From a bacterium (GTDB taxonomy: Bacteria; Planctomycetota; JAFGQW01), in contig JAUHXU010000002.1 in assembly GCA_030426805.1 (NCBI GenBank), positions 1,054,001 through 1,118,000 on the forward strand: a stretch of 64,000 nt of DNA, written 5' to 3'. Numbering within the stretch: position 1 is the first letter of the stretch; each line of letters begins with the position of its first letter. Under the pieces are notes generated by a model. It saw only the letters and a program-made list of their open reading frames with translations. It was not told the DNA's origin and searched no databases. Below, one piece after another: positions 7,638 to 15,538 of the stretch. Both the position numbers and the translations under genes were made by a program.

Positions 7638-8759
7638 TCAGCCGGCGGCGATTCGGTTGAGCACGTCGATCCCCTCGCGGAGCCGATCGTCGGGCGCTGC
7701 GAAGCTGATCCGGAAGTGGGTGTCCCGTGCGCTGAACGCGCTGCCGGGCACGACGAGCACGTTGTGCTCGAGGCACGTCTCGACGAAGGCCACGTCGGAC
7801 TCGAACCGCTCCGGCACGCGGGGGAATGCGTAGAAGGAGCCGCCCGGCGCGACGAGGTCGTAGTGGTCGCGAAGGCCGTCGACGATCAGATCACGCTTGT
7901 CTCGGTACTCGAGCCGGTAGGGCTCGACGTCGACGTCGAGGGCGGCGACACAGCCGTGCTGCGACATGCTCGGCGCACAGACGTACGAGAACTGCTGCAC
8001 GGTCTTCATCTTGTCGACCAGGGCCTGCGGCCCCGCCGCGTAGCCGACGCGCCAGCCCGGCATCCCGTAGGTCTTCGTGAAGCCGCTGACGACGAGCGTG
8101 TTGTCGTAGACACTCGCGATGCTGAAGTAGGGCGCGTCGAACACGAACAGGTCGTAGATCTCGTCCGAGATCACGACGATGCCCCGGCGTTCCATCACGT
8201 CCGCAAGCGCGCGCAGGCTCGACTCGGGGTAGACGACACCGGTCGGGTTCGCCGGGCTGTTGACGAGGATCGCGCGCGTCCGCGGCGTGATCAGCGACTC
8301 GATCCGATCGACGTCCAGCGCGAAGTCGGGATACGTGTCGTAGAACACCGGCGTGCCGCCGCACAGTCGTACGAGCACGTCGTACATCGTGAAGTAGGGA
8401 TCCGGAACGAGGACCTCGTCGCCGGGATTCACGAGGCAGAGCATGCCGAGAAACAGACCGCCGGAGACGCCGCTCGTGATCAGCGTCGCCTCGGGGGCCC
8501 GGCCGTGCGTGCGCTCGAGTCGCTTCCGGATGCCCGCGTTCAGCTCGGGCAGACCCTGGGTGACCGTGTAGCGATTGTCGCCGCGTTGGATCGCGTCGAT
8601 CGCCGCCGCCTTGACAGGGTCGGGGACGTCGAAGTCGGCCTGGCCGATGCTGAGGTCGATCGGGTCTTCGAGCTTCGCGCCGAGCTCGAAGATCCGCCGA
8701 ATCCCGGAACTCGAGATCCCGTCGAGGCGATCGGCGAGGCGGAGGGGGTCGTTGGGCAT
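7638..8759 (-). CDS. PLP-dependent class I/II aminotransferase
   Basis: 373 residues, fold type I, aspartate-aminotransferase-like. Visible motifs are NSPANPTGV (substrate/PLP contact), ISDEIYD (Asp binding the pyridine nitrogen, then Tyr), and the PLP lysine in SGFTKTYGMPGWRVGYA. A C-terminal FRISFA carries the substrate-carboxylate Arg. It would move an amino group between an amino acid and a 2-oxo acid. The specific substrate is not evident. It is the last gene of a minus-strand operon, eight bases after the small basic protein gene. Confidence 0.85.
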   Translation of the reverse strand: MPNDPLRLADRLDGISSSGIRRIFELGAKLEDPIDLSIGQADFDVPDPVKAAAIDAIQRGDNRYTVTQGLPELNAGIRKRLERTHGRAPEATLITSGVSGGLFLGMLCLVNPGDEVLVPDPYFTMYDVLVRLCGGTPVFYDTYPDFALDVDRIESLITPRTRAILVNSPANPTGVVYPESSLRALADVMERRGIVVISDEIYDLFVFDAPYFSIASVYDNTLVVSGFTKTYGMPGWRVGYAAGPQALVDKMKTVQQFSYVCAPSMSQHGCVAALDVDVEPYRLEYRDKRDLIVDGLRDHYDLVAPGGSFYAFPRVPERFESDVAFVETCLEHNVLVVPGSAFSARDTHFRISFAAPDDRLREGIDVLNRIAAG

Positions 8760-8767
8760 CGCGCGGA

Positions 8768-9001
8768 CTACGAGTCGGTCGACTCGGCCGCGTCGTCCGT
8801 CGACGCCGTCTCCTTCTCGTCCTTCTTCTTCTTGCCCTTGCGCACCTTGAACTCGGTGCGCGTCATCGGCAGTCCGAAGACCGAATCGCCCTCGCTCCAC
8901 TTGCCGCGCTCCTGCAGCGTGTTCAGGCGCTCGATGCGCGTCAGGACACTGCGGCGCCCGACGAGGTTGTTTCCGAGCTTCAGGCTCTTGTGGGTCGACA
9001 T
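8768..9001 (-). CDS. PVC-group small basic protein
   Basis: 77 residues. The first 60 match the short, very basic family I recall as TIGR04137, described in Planctomycetes, Verrucomicrobia and Chlamydiae. It has an N-terminal SLKLGNNLVGRRSVLTR, then ERGKWSEGDSVFGLP and a lysine run KKKK. The C-terminal 15 residues are an acidic Ser/Thr-rich extension. The function is unknown, with a ribosome-related role sometimes suggested. It lies in an operon between the membrane-anchored unknown (four-base gap) and the aminotransferase. It is the best phylogenetic marker in the window. Confidence 0.85.
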   Translation of the reverse strand: MSTHKSLKLGNNLVGRRSVLTRIERLNTLQERGKWSEGDSVFGLPMTRTEFKVRKGKKKKDEKETASTDDAAESTDS

Positions 9002-9005
9002 GACT

Positions 9006-9698
9006 CTACTCCGTTCGTCCGGGGCGCTGTTCCTGTTGGCGCACGAGCGCGGTCTCGATCCGGGGATCCGCCGTGATCGTGCCGAGGCCGATCAGCTTGT
9101 TCAGCGTCACGTCGAGTCGTCGCTTGAGCGGCTCGAGGCTCGCACGGGAACGGCCGCGGCCGACGATCGTGCGGTAGCTCTCGACACCGTCCATGCGGAG
9201 TCGACTGACCTGCGCGCTCCGGTATCCCTCTCGTTCGAGGATTTCCTGAATGTCCCACGCGAATTGCCACTCGCTCTCGGGCAGCGGTCGCGTCACCTGT
9301 ATCGTCCAATACTGGTCGACCGGCACCGCGAGCGGGCCGTAGTTCTCCGGTGCGCCGGAGCGCCCCATCGAACCGACCATGTAGGACATGATGTTCGTCA
9401 ACACGAACGCCACGATGAAGAACAGCAGCAGGTTGAGGGAGACCTCGACCCGGCGCTGGCCCATCGGGGCGTCGGCGACGAGCACGCCGTCGGCGTCCTC
9501 GTCCTCGGCGCGGGCAGCCGGTTCCGGCTCGCGTCGCGCTTTCGTTCGCCCGGCGGACCGCTTTCGCGGTTCGCTGTCGGCCCGGGCGCCGGCCGTCTCG
9601 TTCGGGTCGTCTCGCTTCGGGGTGCCCGTCGAGCGAGCGGCGTCGGTGCCGCTGCGCGAGCCGAGCAGCTCGAACAGTTCCTTCGATCGTTTCGCCAT
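9006..9698 (-). CDS. Membrane-anchored protein of unknown function
   Basis: 230 residues. About 85 residues of charged, probably disordered cytoplasmic sequence rich in Arg, Glu, Pro and Ala come first. One hydrophobic segment follows (LNLLLFFIVAFVLTNIMSY, about residues 88-107), then a compact C-terminal domain with IQVTRPLPES, GYRSAQVSRLR and a repeated Ile/Val strand pattern. The C-terminal domain has the size and layout of a SPOR-like fold, but I cannot confirm this. It is the first gene of the operon with the small basic protein and aminotransferase. Two copies of a -10-like element lie upstream (9813-9846). Confidence 0.6.
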   Translation of the reverse strand: MAKRSKELFELLGSRSGTDAARSTGTPKRDDPNETAGARADSEPRKRSAGRTKARREPEPAARAEDEDADGVLVADAPMGQRRVEVSLNLLLFFIVAFVLTNIMSYMVGSMGRSGAPENYGPLAVPVDQYWTIQVTRPLPESEWQFAWDIQEILEREGYRSAQVSRLRMDGVESYRTIVGRGRSRASLEPLKRRLDVTLNKLIGLGTITADPRIETALVRQQEQRPGRTE

Positions 9699-9812
9699 CC
9701 GAAATCCTCCCCGGCGCTCCGTTGTCCGACCTCGGGCCCGCCGCGACGGCGGGACTCCGGGCGGAGTCGGGGCGCGATGGAAGCCGGGAACGGGCGCTTG
9801 TTGGGCTCTGGA

Positions 9813-9846
9813 GTCCGGTGGGTTATACCGTCCGGTGGGTTATACC
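9813..9846 (-). promoter_or_regulatory. Tandem 17-bp duplication carrying promoter-like TATAAC
   Basis: GTCCGGTGGGTTATACC occurs twice head to tail (9813-9829 and 9830-9846). On the minus strand each copy reads GGTATAACC, a good -10 element, pointing to the gene starting at 9698. The upstream copy has TTCTCG at a 17-base spacing. It could be a duplicated promoter, with a leader of about 110-135 bases. Confidence 0.5.
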
Positions 9847-9935
9847 AGAGCGCGACGATCCCGAGAACCGGCGACCGGGACAAGGATTAGAGCAGCGCTC
9901 GACGACGAACAAGGGGAGGGGGCCCTCCTGCGCCA

Positions 9936-12581
9936 GTGAAGGTCGACGACATGCGCCGGGTCGGACGTGGCACCGCCGGCTGCCTGCTCCTGCTGCTCGC
10001 CCTCGCCCCGCTCGGGTTGTTCCCCGGCGTAGCGGATGGCGAAGTCGTCTACCCGAGGGGCGTCCTCGACGGGACCCATGAACCGTGGGTGTCGATGGCG
10101 CCGCGGGGGTCCGTCGTCGCGGCCAATCCGGTGCTGTCCGACGCCGTCTACCAGTTCGTCCCGTGGGACCGCTTCTGTCGCCGCCACGGCGGCGTGGGCC
10201 CCGCCTGGAATCCGTACTCCGGTCTCGGCGTGCCGTTTCGCGGGAACCCCCAAGCCGCCCAGTTCGACCCGGTCCGCTTGATCGCGCTCGCGATTCCCGA
10301 GCGGCACGCAGGCACCGCACGGGCGTGGCTCCGGCTCGTGATCGCCGGCTGGCTGATGCTCGGGTTCCTCCGGTCGCAGGGGCTGGGATGGGGACCGGCG
10401 GCGATCGGCGCGGTCGGCTTTCAACTCGGCGGGTTTCTCGTCCCGTGGCTCGCCCACCCGCACGCCGGGGCCGCCGCGTGGTTGCCGGGCGTGCTGTGGG
10501 CCGGCGACGCCGCGTGGCGCGGGGTGCGTGGCGCGGTGCCGGCGCTCGCCGCGTGCTACGCGGCGCAGTTCCTAGCGGGCCACCCCGAGACGTCCCTTCA
10601 CCTGACCGCGATCGCGGGCACGTTCTGGCTCGTGCGCCGCGGGTGGGGCGGGTGGCGTCGTTGGGCGCGCCTCGTCGCGGGCACCTGTCTCGGGGCCGCA
10701 CTCGCCGCACCGGTGCTCTTGCCGTTCGTCCACTACCTCCGCGACAGTGCCGCGCTCGCGGGCCGGGGCCACCGCGTCCCGCTGCCGCTGCCCGGGGACG
10801 CGCTCGGCGCGTTCGCGCTCCCGCACGCGCTCGGGTGGCCGGCCGGCGGCGCCGCGTGGCGCACGGCGCTGAACGCGACCGAGTGTGTCGCGTACGTCGG
10901 CGTCCTGCCGTGGCTGGCCGCGCCGTTCGCGTTCGCGGCCGGGACCCGTCGCGTCGCGCTCGCGTTCGCGGTCGTCGCGGTGATCTGCGGGGCGACGATG
11001 CTCTCGCTGCCGGGGCCGACCGCGCTCGTCGAGTCGTTGCCGGGGTTTGCGTGGTCCGCGAATCGACGCCTCCTGCTCGGGGTCGCGTTCGCCGGTGCGG
11101 CGCTCGGCGGGATCGGCATCGCGAACGTCTCCCGGTGGGGACGTCCACGCGCGGGTGCGGTCGTCGCGATCGCCGGCGTGGCGGGTGCCGCGCTCGCGGG
11201 CCTCGGAGCGACCGTCGGTGGCGAGCGCGCCGACTGGTTGGGGTTTGTGGGCTGGTCGATCGCCGGGGTGGCCGCGCTCGCGGCGTGCGCGTTCCGGCCG
11301 CGACTCGGCGTCGCCGTCGCCCTCGCGGTCGCGGCCGCCGACGTCGTCACCACGTGGTCCGGCTACCAACCGACGGCGCCCGCTCACACGATCTTCTCGA
11401 CCACGCCGAGTGCCGAGGCGCTGCGAGCGCTGCGCGCCCCGGGGGATCGCGCGTTGCCGGTCGGGGCGCGGGGGCACGGGCTGGTCTTCCCTCCGGACAT
11501 GTTGAATCGCTTCGCGGTCGGGCAACTCCACACGAACGACGCGCTCGGCGACCCGGCGCTGATGGCGCGCGTGGAGCGCGGCTTCGGTGCGCTCCGCGTC
11601 GGGGCGCCGTCGTCCGCGCTCGCGCCGTTCGGGGCGCGGTGGCTCGTGCTGCCGACGACGGCGGAGCGCTTCGCGACGACGGCGCGACTCGTCGCCGGCG
11701 AGGAGATGTTCGCCGCGTTTGCGCCGGACGCGCGCACGCCGACGGCGGTCGTGATCGACTCGTGGCTCGTCGACAGCCGTCTCGCCGACGGGGACCGCGT
11801 CGGGACGGTGACGATTCGCTTGCCGACGTCGGGCGGCGGCACGCGCGACGTCGACGTGCCGATGCGTGTCGGTCGCGAGACTGCCGACGGCGCGCGGCCG
11901 GATTCGCTGACCGGACCGGCGATTCGCGTCGAGCGTCCGCGGCTCGTCCGCGACCACGCGCGCGCCCCGCACGCGCGGTTCGTCTATCGTGCGCGGCTGC
12001 CCGTCGATGGGATCCCGATCGGGCTTCGCATTCGTTGCGAGGCGCCCGGGGCGCTCCTCGAGGTGGACGGCGTCGGCGTCGCGTTCACCGACGGCACGAC
12101 GACGCTCGATTCGCGTCGCGAGGCGCGGGCGGCCGACGAACTCCGGATCTACGGGGTACCCGACGCGTGGCCGCGGGCGATGGTCGTGGCGCGGAATCGG
12201 ATCGGCGAGCCCTTTCCGGGGGACGGGGGCCCAGCACCCGGGCGGCCAGCGCGGATCGTCCGCTACGCGCCCGAGCACGTCGTCGTCGAGGGAGAGGCGG
12301 CGGCCGACGAGGCGCTCGTGCTGAGCGACGCGTTCCGTGACGGGTGGCGCGCCGTGGTCGAGAGCCCGCCGGGCGCATCTTCCGTCGCCGTGCCGATCGA
12401 ACGCGCGTTCGACGCGTTCCGTGCGGTGGCGGTCGCGCCGGGCCGGTTCCGCGTCCGTTTCGACTACACGCCGCCCGGGGCGACGCTCGGCGGGGTCCTC
12501 GCGGCGGTCGCGGCGCTCCTCGTCGCGATCGCGTCCGTTCGCGCCCTGGGGATCAAGCGGGAGCGCCCCGACGGTCGATAA
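9936..12581 (+). CDS. YfhO-like polytopic membrane protein
   Basis: 881 residues. A signal-anchor-like first segment precedes roughly a dozen membrane helices (to about residue 460). A large outside domain follows (about 470-840), and a final helix near the C-terminus. The end of the outside domain has LSDAFRDGWRAVVE, a Pro/Gly-rich DYTPPGATLGG and a last hydrophobic helix, the layout of the YfhO family. YfhO proteins are linked to glycosylation of envelope polymers and to lipid-linked sugar handling. The GTG at 9936 has an AGGGGAGGG ribosome site. An ATG at 9951 is an alternative start. Two shorter relatives lie at 30184-33149. Confidence 0.7.
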   Translation: MKVDDMRRVGRGTAGCLLLLLALAPLGLFPGVADGEVVYPRGVLDGTHEPWVSMAPRGSVVAANPVLSDAVYQFVPWDRFCRRHGGVGPAWNPYSGLGVPFRGNPQAAQFDPVRLIALAIPERHAGTARAWLRLVIAGWLMLGFLRSQGLGWGPAAIGAVGFQLGGFLVPWLAHPHAGAAAWLPGVLWAGDAAWRGVRGAVPALAACYAAQFLAGHPETSLHLTAIAGTFWLVRRGWGGWRRWARLVAGTCLGAALAAPVLLPFVHYLRDSAALAGRGHRVPLPLPGDALGAFALPHALGWPAGGAAWRTALNATECVAYVGVLPWLAAPFAFAAGTRRVALAFAVVAVICGATMLSLPGPTALVESLPGFAWSANRRLLLGVAFAGAALGGIGIANVSRWGRPRAGAVVAIAGVAGAALAGLGATVGGERADWLGFVGWSIAGVAALAACAFRPRLGVAVALAVAAADVVTTWSGYQPTAPAHTIFSTTPSAEALRALRAPGDRALPVGARGHGLVFPPDMLNRFAVGQLHTNDALGDPALMARVERGFGALRVGAPSSALAPFGARWLVLPTTAERFATTARLVAGEEMFAAFAPDARTPTAVVIDSWLVDSRLADGDRVGTVTIRLPTSGGGTRDVDVPMRVGRETADGARPDSLTGPAIRVERPRLVRDHARAPHARFVYRARLPVDGIPIGLRIRCEAPGALLEVDGVGVAFTDGTTTLDSRREARAADELRIYGVPDAWPRAMVVARNRIGEPFPGDGGPAPGRPARIVRYAPEHVVVEGEAAADEALVLSDAFRDGWRAVVESPPGASSVAVPIERAFDAFRAVAVAPGRFRVRFDYTPPGATLGGVLAAVAALLVAIASVRALGIKRERPDGR

Positions 12582-12634
12582 ACGGGGTGTCACGGCCCGA
12601 AGGGCCACAACCCGTTGCGGCAAGGCGGCATCCG

Positions 12635-13579
12635 ATGCAGATCCTCATTACCGTTCCGATGGGCACGGACCGTACCGAGGTGATTCGTGGACTCGAGGCG
12701 CGCGGACATCGCGTCGCGGTTTGCGACGATCCGTCCCGGACGATCGACCGGATCGAGTCGACGCGTCCGGATGCGGTCGTGCTCGACGCACCCGACGGCG
12801 AGGCCGTCGCCGGGTGGATCAAGGACCACACCGAGTTCTACTCGACGGTCACGATCCTGCTCGTCGACCGCGATCGCTTCGAGGGGGACGAGCGTCTCGA
12901 CCGAATCGGTGCCGACGACGTCGCGCTCACGAGCGCCGGCGCCGGCGAACTCGCGATGCGCATCGAGCGGCATCGTCGCGCGGCGATCCCGAACGTCCTC
13001 GCGGACGCGGGCGCGACGCGCATCGACGTCCAGGAGGCGGTCGACCGCTTCATCATGCGCCACCGCGATCGCGAGGAAGAAGTGCTCGCACTGTTCCTGA
13101 CCGATCCGGACACCGGCCTGCACAACCGCGCGTACTTCAAGACGAAGATGAGCGAGGAGATCAAACGCGCCGATCGGCACGACGTGCCGCTCAGCGCGGT
13201 GCTGATCAAGCTCGCGACCGCCGACGGCGGACGGCTCACGCCGATGACGAGCAAGGAGATCGCGAGCGTCCTCCTCCTCGAGTCGCGCGACATCGACGTC
13301 GTCGGTCGTTACGACGACTGCGACTTCTCCCTGTTGCTTCCGAACACGCCGGTCGACGGCGCGGTGCAGGTCGCACAGCGGATCGGCGAGCGCATCGCGA
13401 CCCGCGAGTTCACCGATCACGCGCCGGGGGAGGTTCGCGTTCGCGTCGGCGTCGCGACGTTCCCGATGGACGGCGTGCGACGCGCCGGCGACCTGATCGA
13501 GCGCGCGCAACGTGCGCTCCTGCAGGCCGAGACCTACGGTCGCCCCGAGATCTGCATCTGGGAGGCGACCGCGAAGTAG
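12635..13579 (+). CDS. Receiver-like plus degenerate GGDEF protein
   Basis: 314 residues. Residues 1-115 have the alternating strand pattern of a response-regulator receiver with one candidate phosphoacceptor (VVLDAPD), but the N-terminal acidic pair and the late Lys are missing. A helical linker follows, and then a GGDEF domain from about residue 160 (DPDTGLHNRAYF start). The active loop reads RYDDCDFSLLLP (about residues 224-235) instead of RYGGDEF, so cyclic-di-GMP synthesis is unlikely and a sensing or scaffolding role is more plausible. A ribosome site is not obvious. It follows the YfhO-like gene by 53 bases. Confidence 0.75.
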   Translation: MQILITVPMGTDRTEVIRGLEARGHRVAVCDDPSRTIDRIESTRPDAVVLDAPDGEAVAGWIKDHTEFYSTVTILLVDRDRFEGDERLDRIGADDVALTSAGAGELAMRIERHRRAAIPNVLADAGATRIDVQEAVDRFIMRHRDREEEVLALFLTDPDTGLHNRAYFKTKMSEEIKRADRHDVPLSAVLIKLATADGGRLTPMTSKEIASVLLLESRDIDVVGRYDDCDFSLLLPNTPVDGAVQVAQRIGERIATREFTDHAPGEVRVRVGVATFPMDGVRRAGDLIERAQRALLQAETYGRPEICIWEATAK

Positions 13580-13585
13580 CGTCGC

Positions 13586-14266
13586 CTACGGGACGAGGTC
13601 GAGGAAGCGAAGCACGGCGTCGCGATCGTCGAGCGTCGGTATGACCGCGGCCGCGCCCTCGCGCGCGAGCGCGTCGGGGTCGGCGCCCGACGTGAGGACT
13701 GCGAGGCAACGTGCGTCGGCGGCGTTCGCCGCGCACACGTCGAGCACCGTGTCGCCGATCACGTAGGCGCGCGCGTCCGGTGCGGCGCGGTCGCGGCCAC
13801 GCCGAACGGCCGCGCGGGTCAGCGCCGCCCGGTCCTCGTCGTCGCACCCGAAGCCGCCGAACGCGAAGTAGTCGGCCATGCCCGCGCGCCCGAGTTTGAG
13901 GCGCGCCGCACGCTCGACGTTTCCGGTCGCGAGGCCGAGCACGACGTCGTCGCGTGCGGCGAGCTCCGCGACGAGCGCTGCCGCGCCGGGCATGACCCGA
14001 TATCCGGGGGCGATCGTGAGTTCGTCGGCGAGGCGGGGGAGATACGCGTCGATGATCGCGTCGATCTCCGCGTTGTCGGCCGGGCGTGCGAGGTGGTGCT
14101 CGATCATCTGCCGCACGATCGATCGATCGGTGCGGCCGTGCGGGTCGACGCACGCGAACGCATCGGCGACGCCGTATCGCTCCTCGAACAGTCCGTCGAG
14201 CGCGCGCTGGCCGGTCCCGCCGGTGAGGACGAGTGTGCCGTCGATGTCGAAGAGGACGATCCGCAC
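13586..14266 (-). CDS. HAD-superfamily phosphatase (phosphoglycolate phosphatase-like)
   Basis: 226 residues. HAD motif I is LFDIDGTLV (nucleophile Asp). Motif II is the Thr in GLATGN, followed by a Lys in RLKLGRAG. Motif IV is VIGDTVLDV. The helical cap between residues 15 and 80 is that of subclass I. Probably removes phosphate from a small metabolite. The GTG start at 14266 begins one base after the stop of the upstream gene, so it is the last gene of a coupled operon running from 16707. Confidence 0.8.
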   Translation of the reverse strand: MRIVLFDIDGTLVLTGGTGQRALDGLFEERYGVADAFACVDPHGRTDRSIVRQMIEHHLARPADNAEIDAIIDAYLPRLADELTIAPGYRVMPGAAALVAELAARDDVVLGLATGNVERAARLKLGRAGMADYFAFGGFGCDDEDRAALTRAAVRRGRDRAAPDARAYVIGDTVLDVCAANAADARCLAVLTSGADPDALAREGAAAVIPTLDDRDAVLRFLDLVP

Positions 14267-14267
14267 G

Positions 14268-14615
14268 CTACGCGTCGCCCGACTCGTCGACCCAGTGCGG
14301 TTCGCTCGCCTTGCGCTCGACGCGCTTGCAGCGCTTGCACTCGACGTCGAATGCGTGATGCCGCAGTGCGAGCGCGACGACGACGAGACCACCGATCGGC
14401 GGCATCAACCACAGCATCCACAGCGCCGGGGTGTTCGCGTCGAAGCGGACCCAGCTGTGTGCGAGCAGGCCGAGCGTGATGAACCCCGCGAGCCAGAGCA
14501 GCCGGCGGCCGACCTGCGACAGTCGCCGGGTCGACGCGTGGCGCTCGACCGCATCGCACTGCACGCAGTAGCGGCGCCCGTAGGTCGTCTTCGGGGTCGC
14601 GACCGGATCGCTCAT
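14268..14615 (-). CDS. Small membrane protein with two CxxC pairs
   Basis: 115 residues. An N-terminal YCVQC and a C-terminal CKRCKRVERK flank two hydrophobic segments (LLWLAGFITLGLLAHSW and LWMLWLMPPIGGLVVVALAL). The two cysteine pairs, both predicted on the same side of the membrane, could form one zinc ribbon. I do not know the family. Its ATG overlaps the stop of the class IV aminotransferase (ATGA), so translation is coupled. Confidence 0.65.
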   Translation of the reverse strand: MSDPVATPKTTYGRRYCVQCDAVERHASTRRLSQVGRRLLWLAGFITLGLLAHSWVRFDANTPALWMLWLMPPIGGLVVVALALRHHAFDVECKRCKRVERKASEPHWVDESGDA

Positions 14616-15538
14616 CGCTCGTCGGATCGAGCGGAGGCCGCGTCGCTGTCCTCGCCCGCGCCGGTCGCGTCGGCCTCCGCCTCCGCCTCGAGCGCCGCGC
14701 GAGTCTCGGCGTGCCACGCGTCGACGTGGGCGCGGAACGCGTCGTGGAGCCGACGACCGATCGGGCCGAGCGTGTCGCTGAACTCGGTCTCACCGATGCG
14801 CGCGACGGGCGCGACCTCCCGACTGACCGACGCGACGAACGCCTCGTCGGCCGCGAGCAGATCGTCGAGCCGGTAGGCGCCCTCCTCGATCGGGATCTCG
14901 AGGTCGGCCGCCAGCCGCCGCACGATGCCGCGCGACGTGCCGTCGAGTCCACCGCAGTCGAGTGCCGGTGTGCGTAGCACGCCGTTGCGGACCCAGAACG
15001 GATTGCCCGACGACACCTCGACGACTTCGTCGCGCTCGTTGAGGAACAGCGCCTCGTCGAAGCGGTTCTTGGATGCTTCGCGCCGCGCGTGCGTGTAGAG
15101 CGCGTTCGCGACGAGCTTGACGCCGATCAGCGGCGACGACGTGTGCACGCGGTAGGGGGCCACCCAGACGCTCTCCGCTTCCGGTCGGTCGAGCAGGCCG
15201 CTCGTCAGCAGGAGGAGATTCGACGTCGGCTTGCCGTCCTCCTCGCCGGCGAGCAGCATTACGCGGCCGCGTCCGGATTCGACGTGGTTGCGTCGCGCGA
15301 GATCGGTCAGGTCCGCGCCGAGATTCTCGATCGCCGACGCGAACGGGATCGACATGCGCGCGGCGTCCTTGCGCAGTCGCGTCACGTGGGCGTCGACGTT
15401 GAACGGCAATCCGTCGTAGATCCGGACGGTCGTGTAGATCGCCCACCCGGACAGGATCCCGGAGCTGGTCGGGTTGAGCCGCACTTCCCGCACCGGGCGG
15501 AAGTGGCCGTTGAGAACCGCGATCTTGTCGTAGCTCAA
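14612..15538 (-). CDS. Class IV aminotransferase (BCAT/ADC-lyase fold)
   Basis: 308 residues, fold type IV PLP enzyme. The N-terminal block has LNGHFRPV and an Arg-containing HVTRLRKDAARM. A candidate PLP lysine lies in LIGVKLVANAL. The phosphate-binding end has EALFLNERDEVVEVSSGNPF, then the family's TP...G...G.SRG pattern. Members make branched-chain amino acids or 4-aminobenzoate. Which one cannot be told. The start is TTG at 15538, overlapping the stop of the methyltransferase gene (TTGA), as no ATG or GTG is suitably placed. The last 30 residues are a low-complexity Ala/Asp/Glu tail. Confidence 0.75.
   Translation of the reverse strand: MSYDKIAVLNGHFRPVREVRLNPTSSGILSGWAIYTTVRIYDGLPFNVDAHVTRLRKDAARMSIPFASAIENLGADLTDLARRNHVESGRGRVMLLAGEEDGKPTSNLLLLTSGLLDRPEAESVWVAPYRVHTSSPLIGVKLVANALYTHARREASKNRFDEALFLNERDEVVEVSSGNPFWVRNGVLRTPALDCGGLDGTSRGIVRRLAADLEIPIEEGAYRLDDLLAADEAFVASVSREVAPVARIGETEFSDTLGPIGRRLHDAFRAHVDAWHAETRAALEAEAEADATGAGEDSDAASARSDER

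Noticed and set aside
7716..9890. 724-codon plus-strand open frame
   Set aside because: Antisense to aminotransferase, small basic protein and the membrane-anchored gene, whose motifs are intact.
12593..12605. GGCCC-GAA-GGGCC hairpin as terminator after the YfhO-like gene
   Set aside because: No T-run follows and the downstream gene is close, so it is probably chance in GC-rich DNA.
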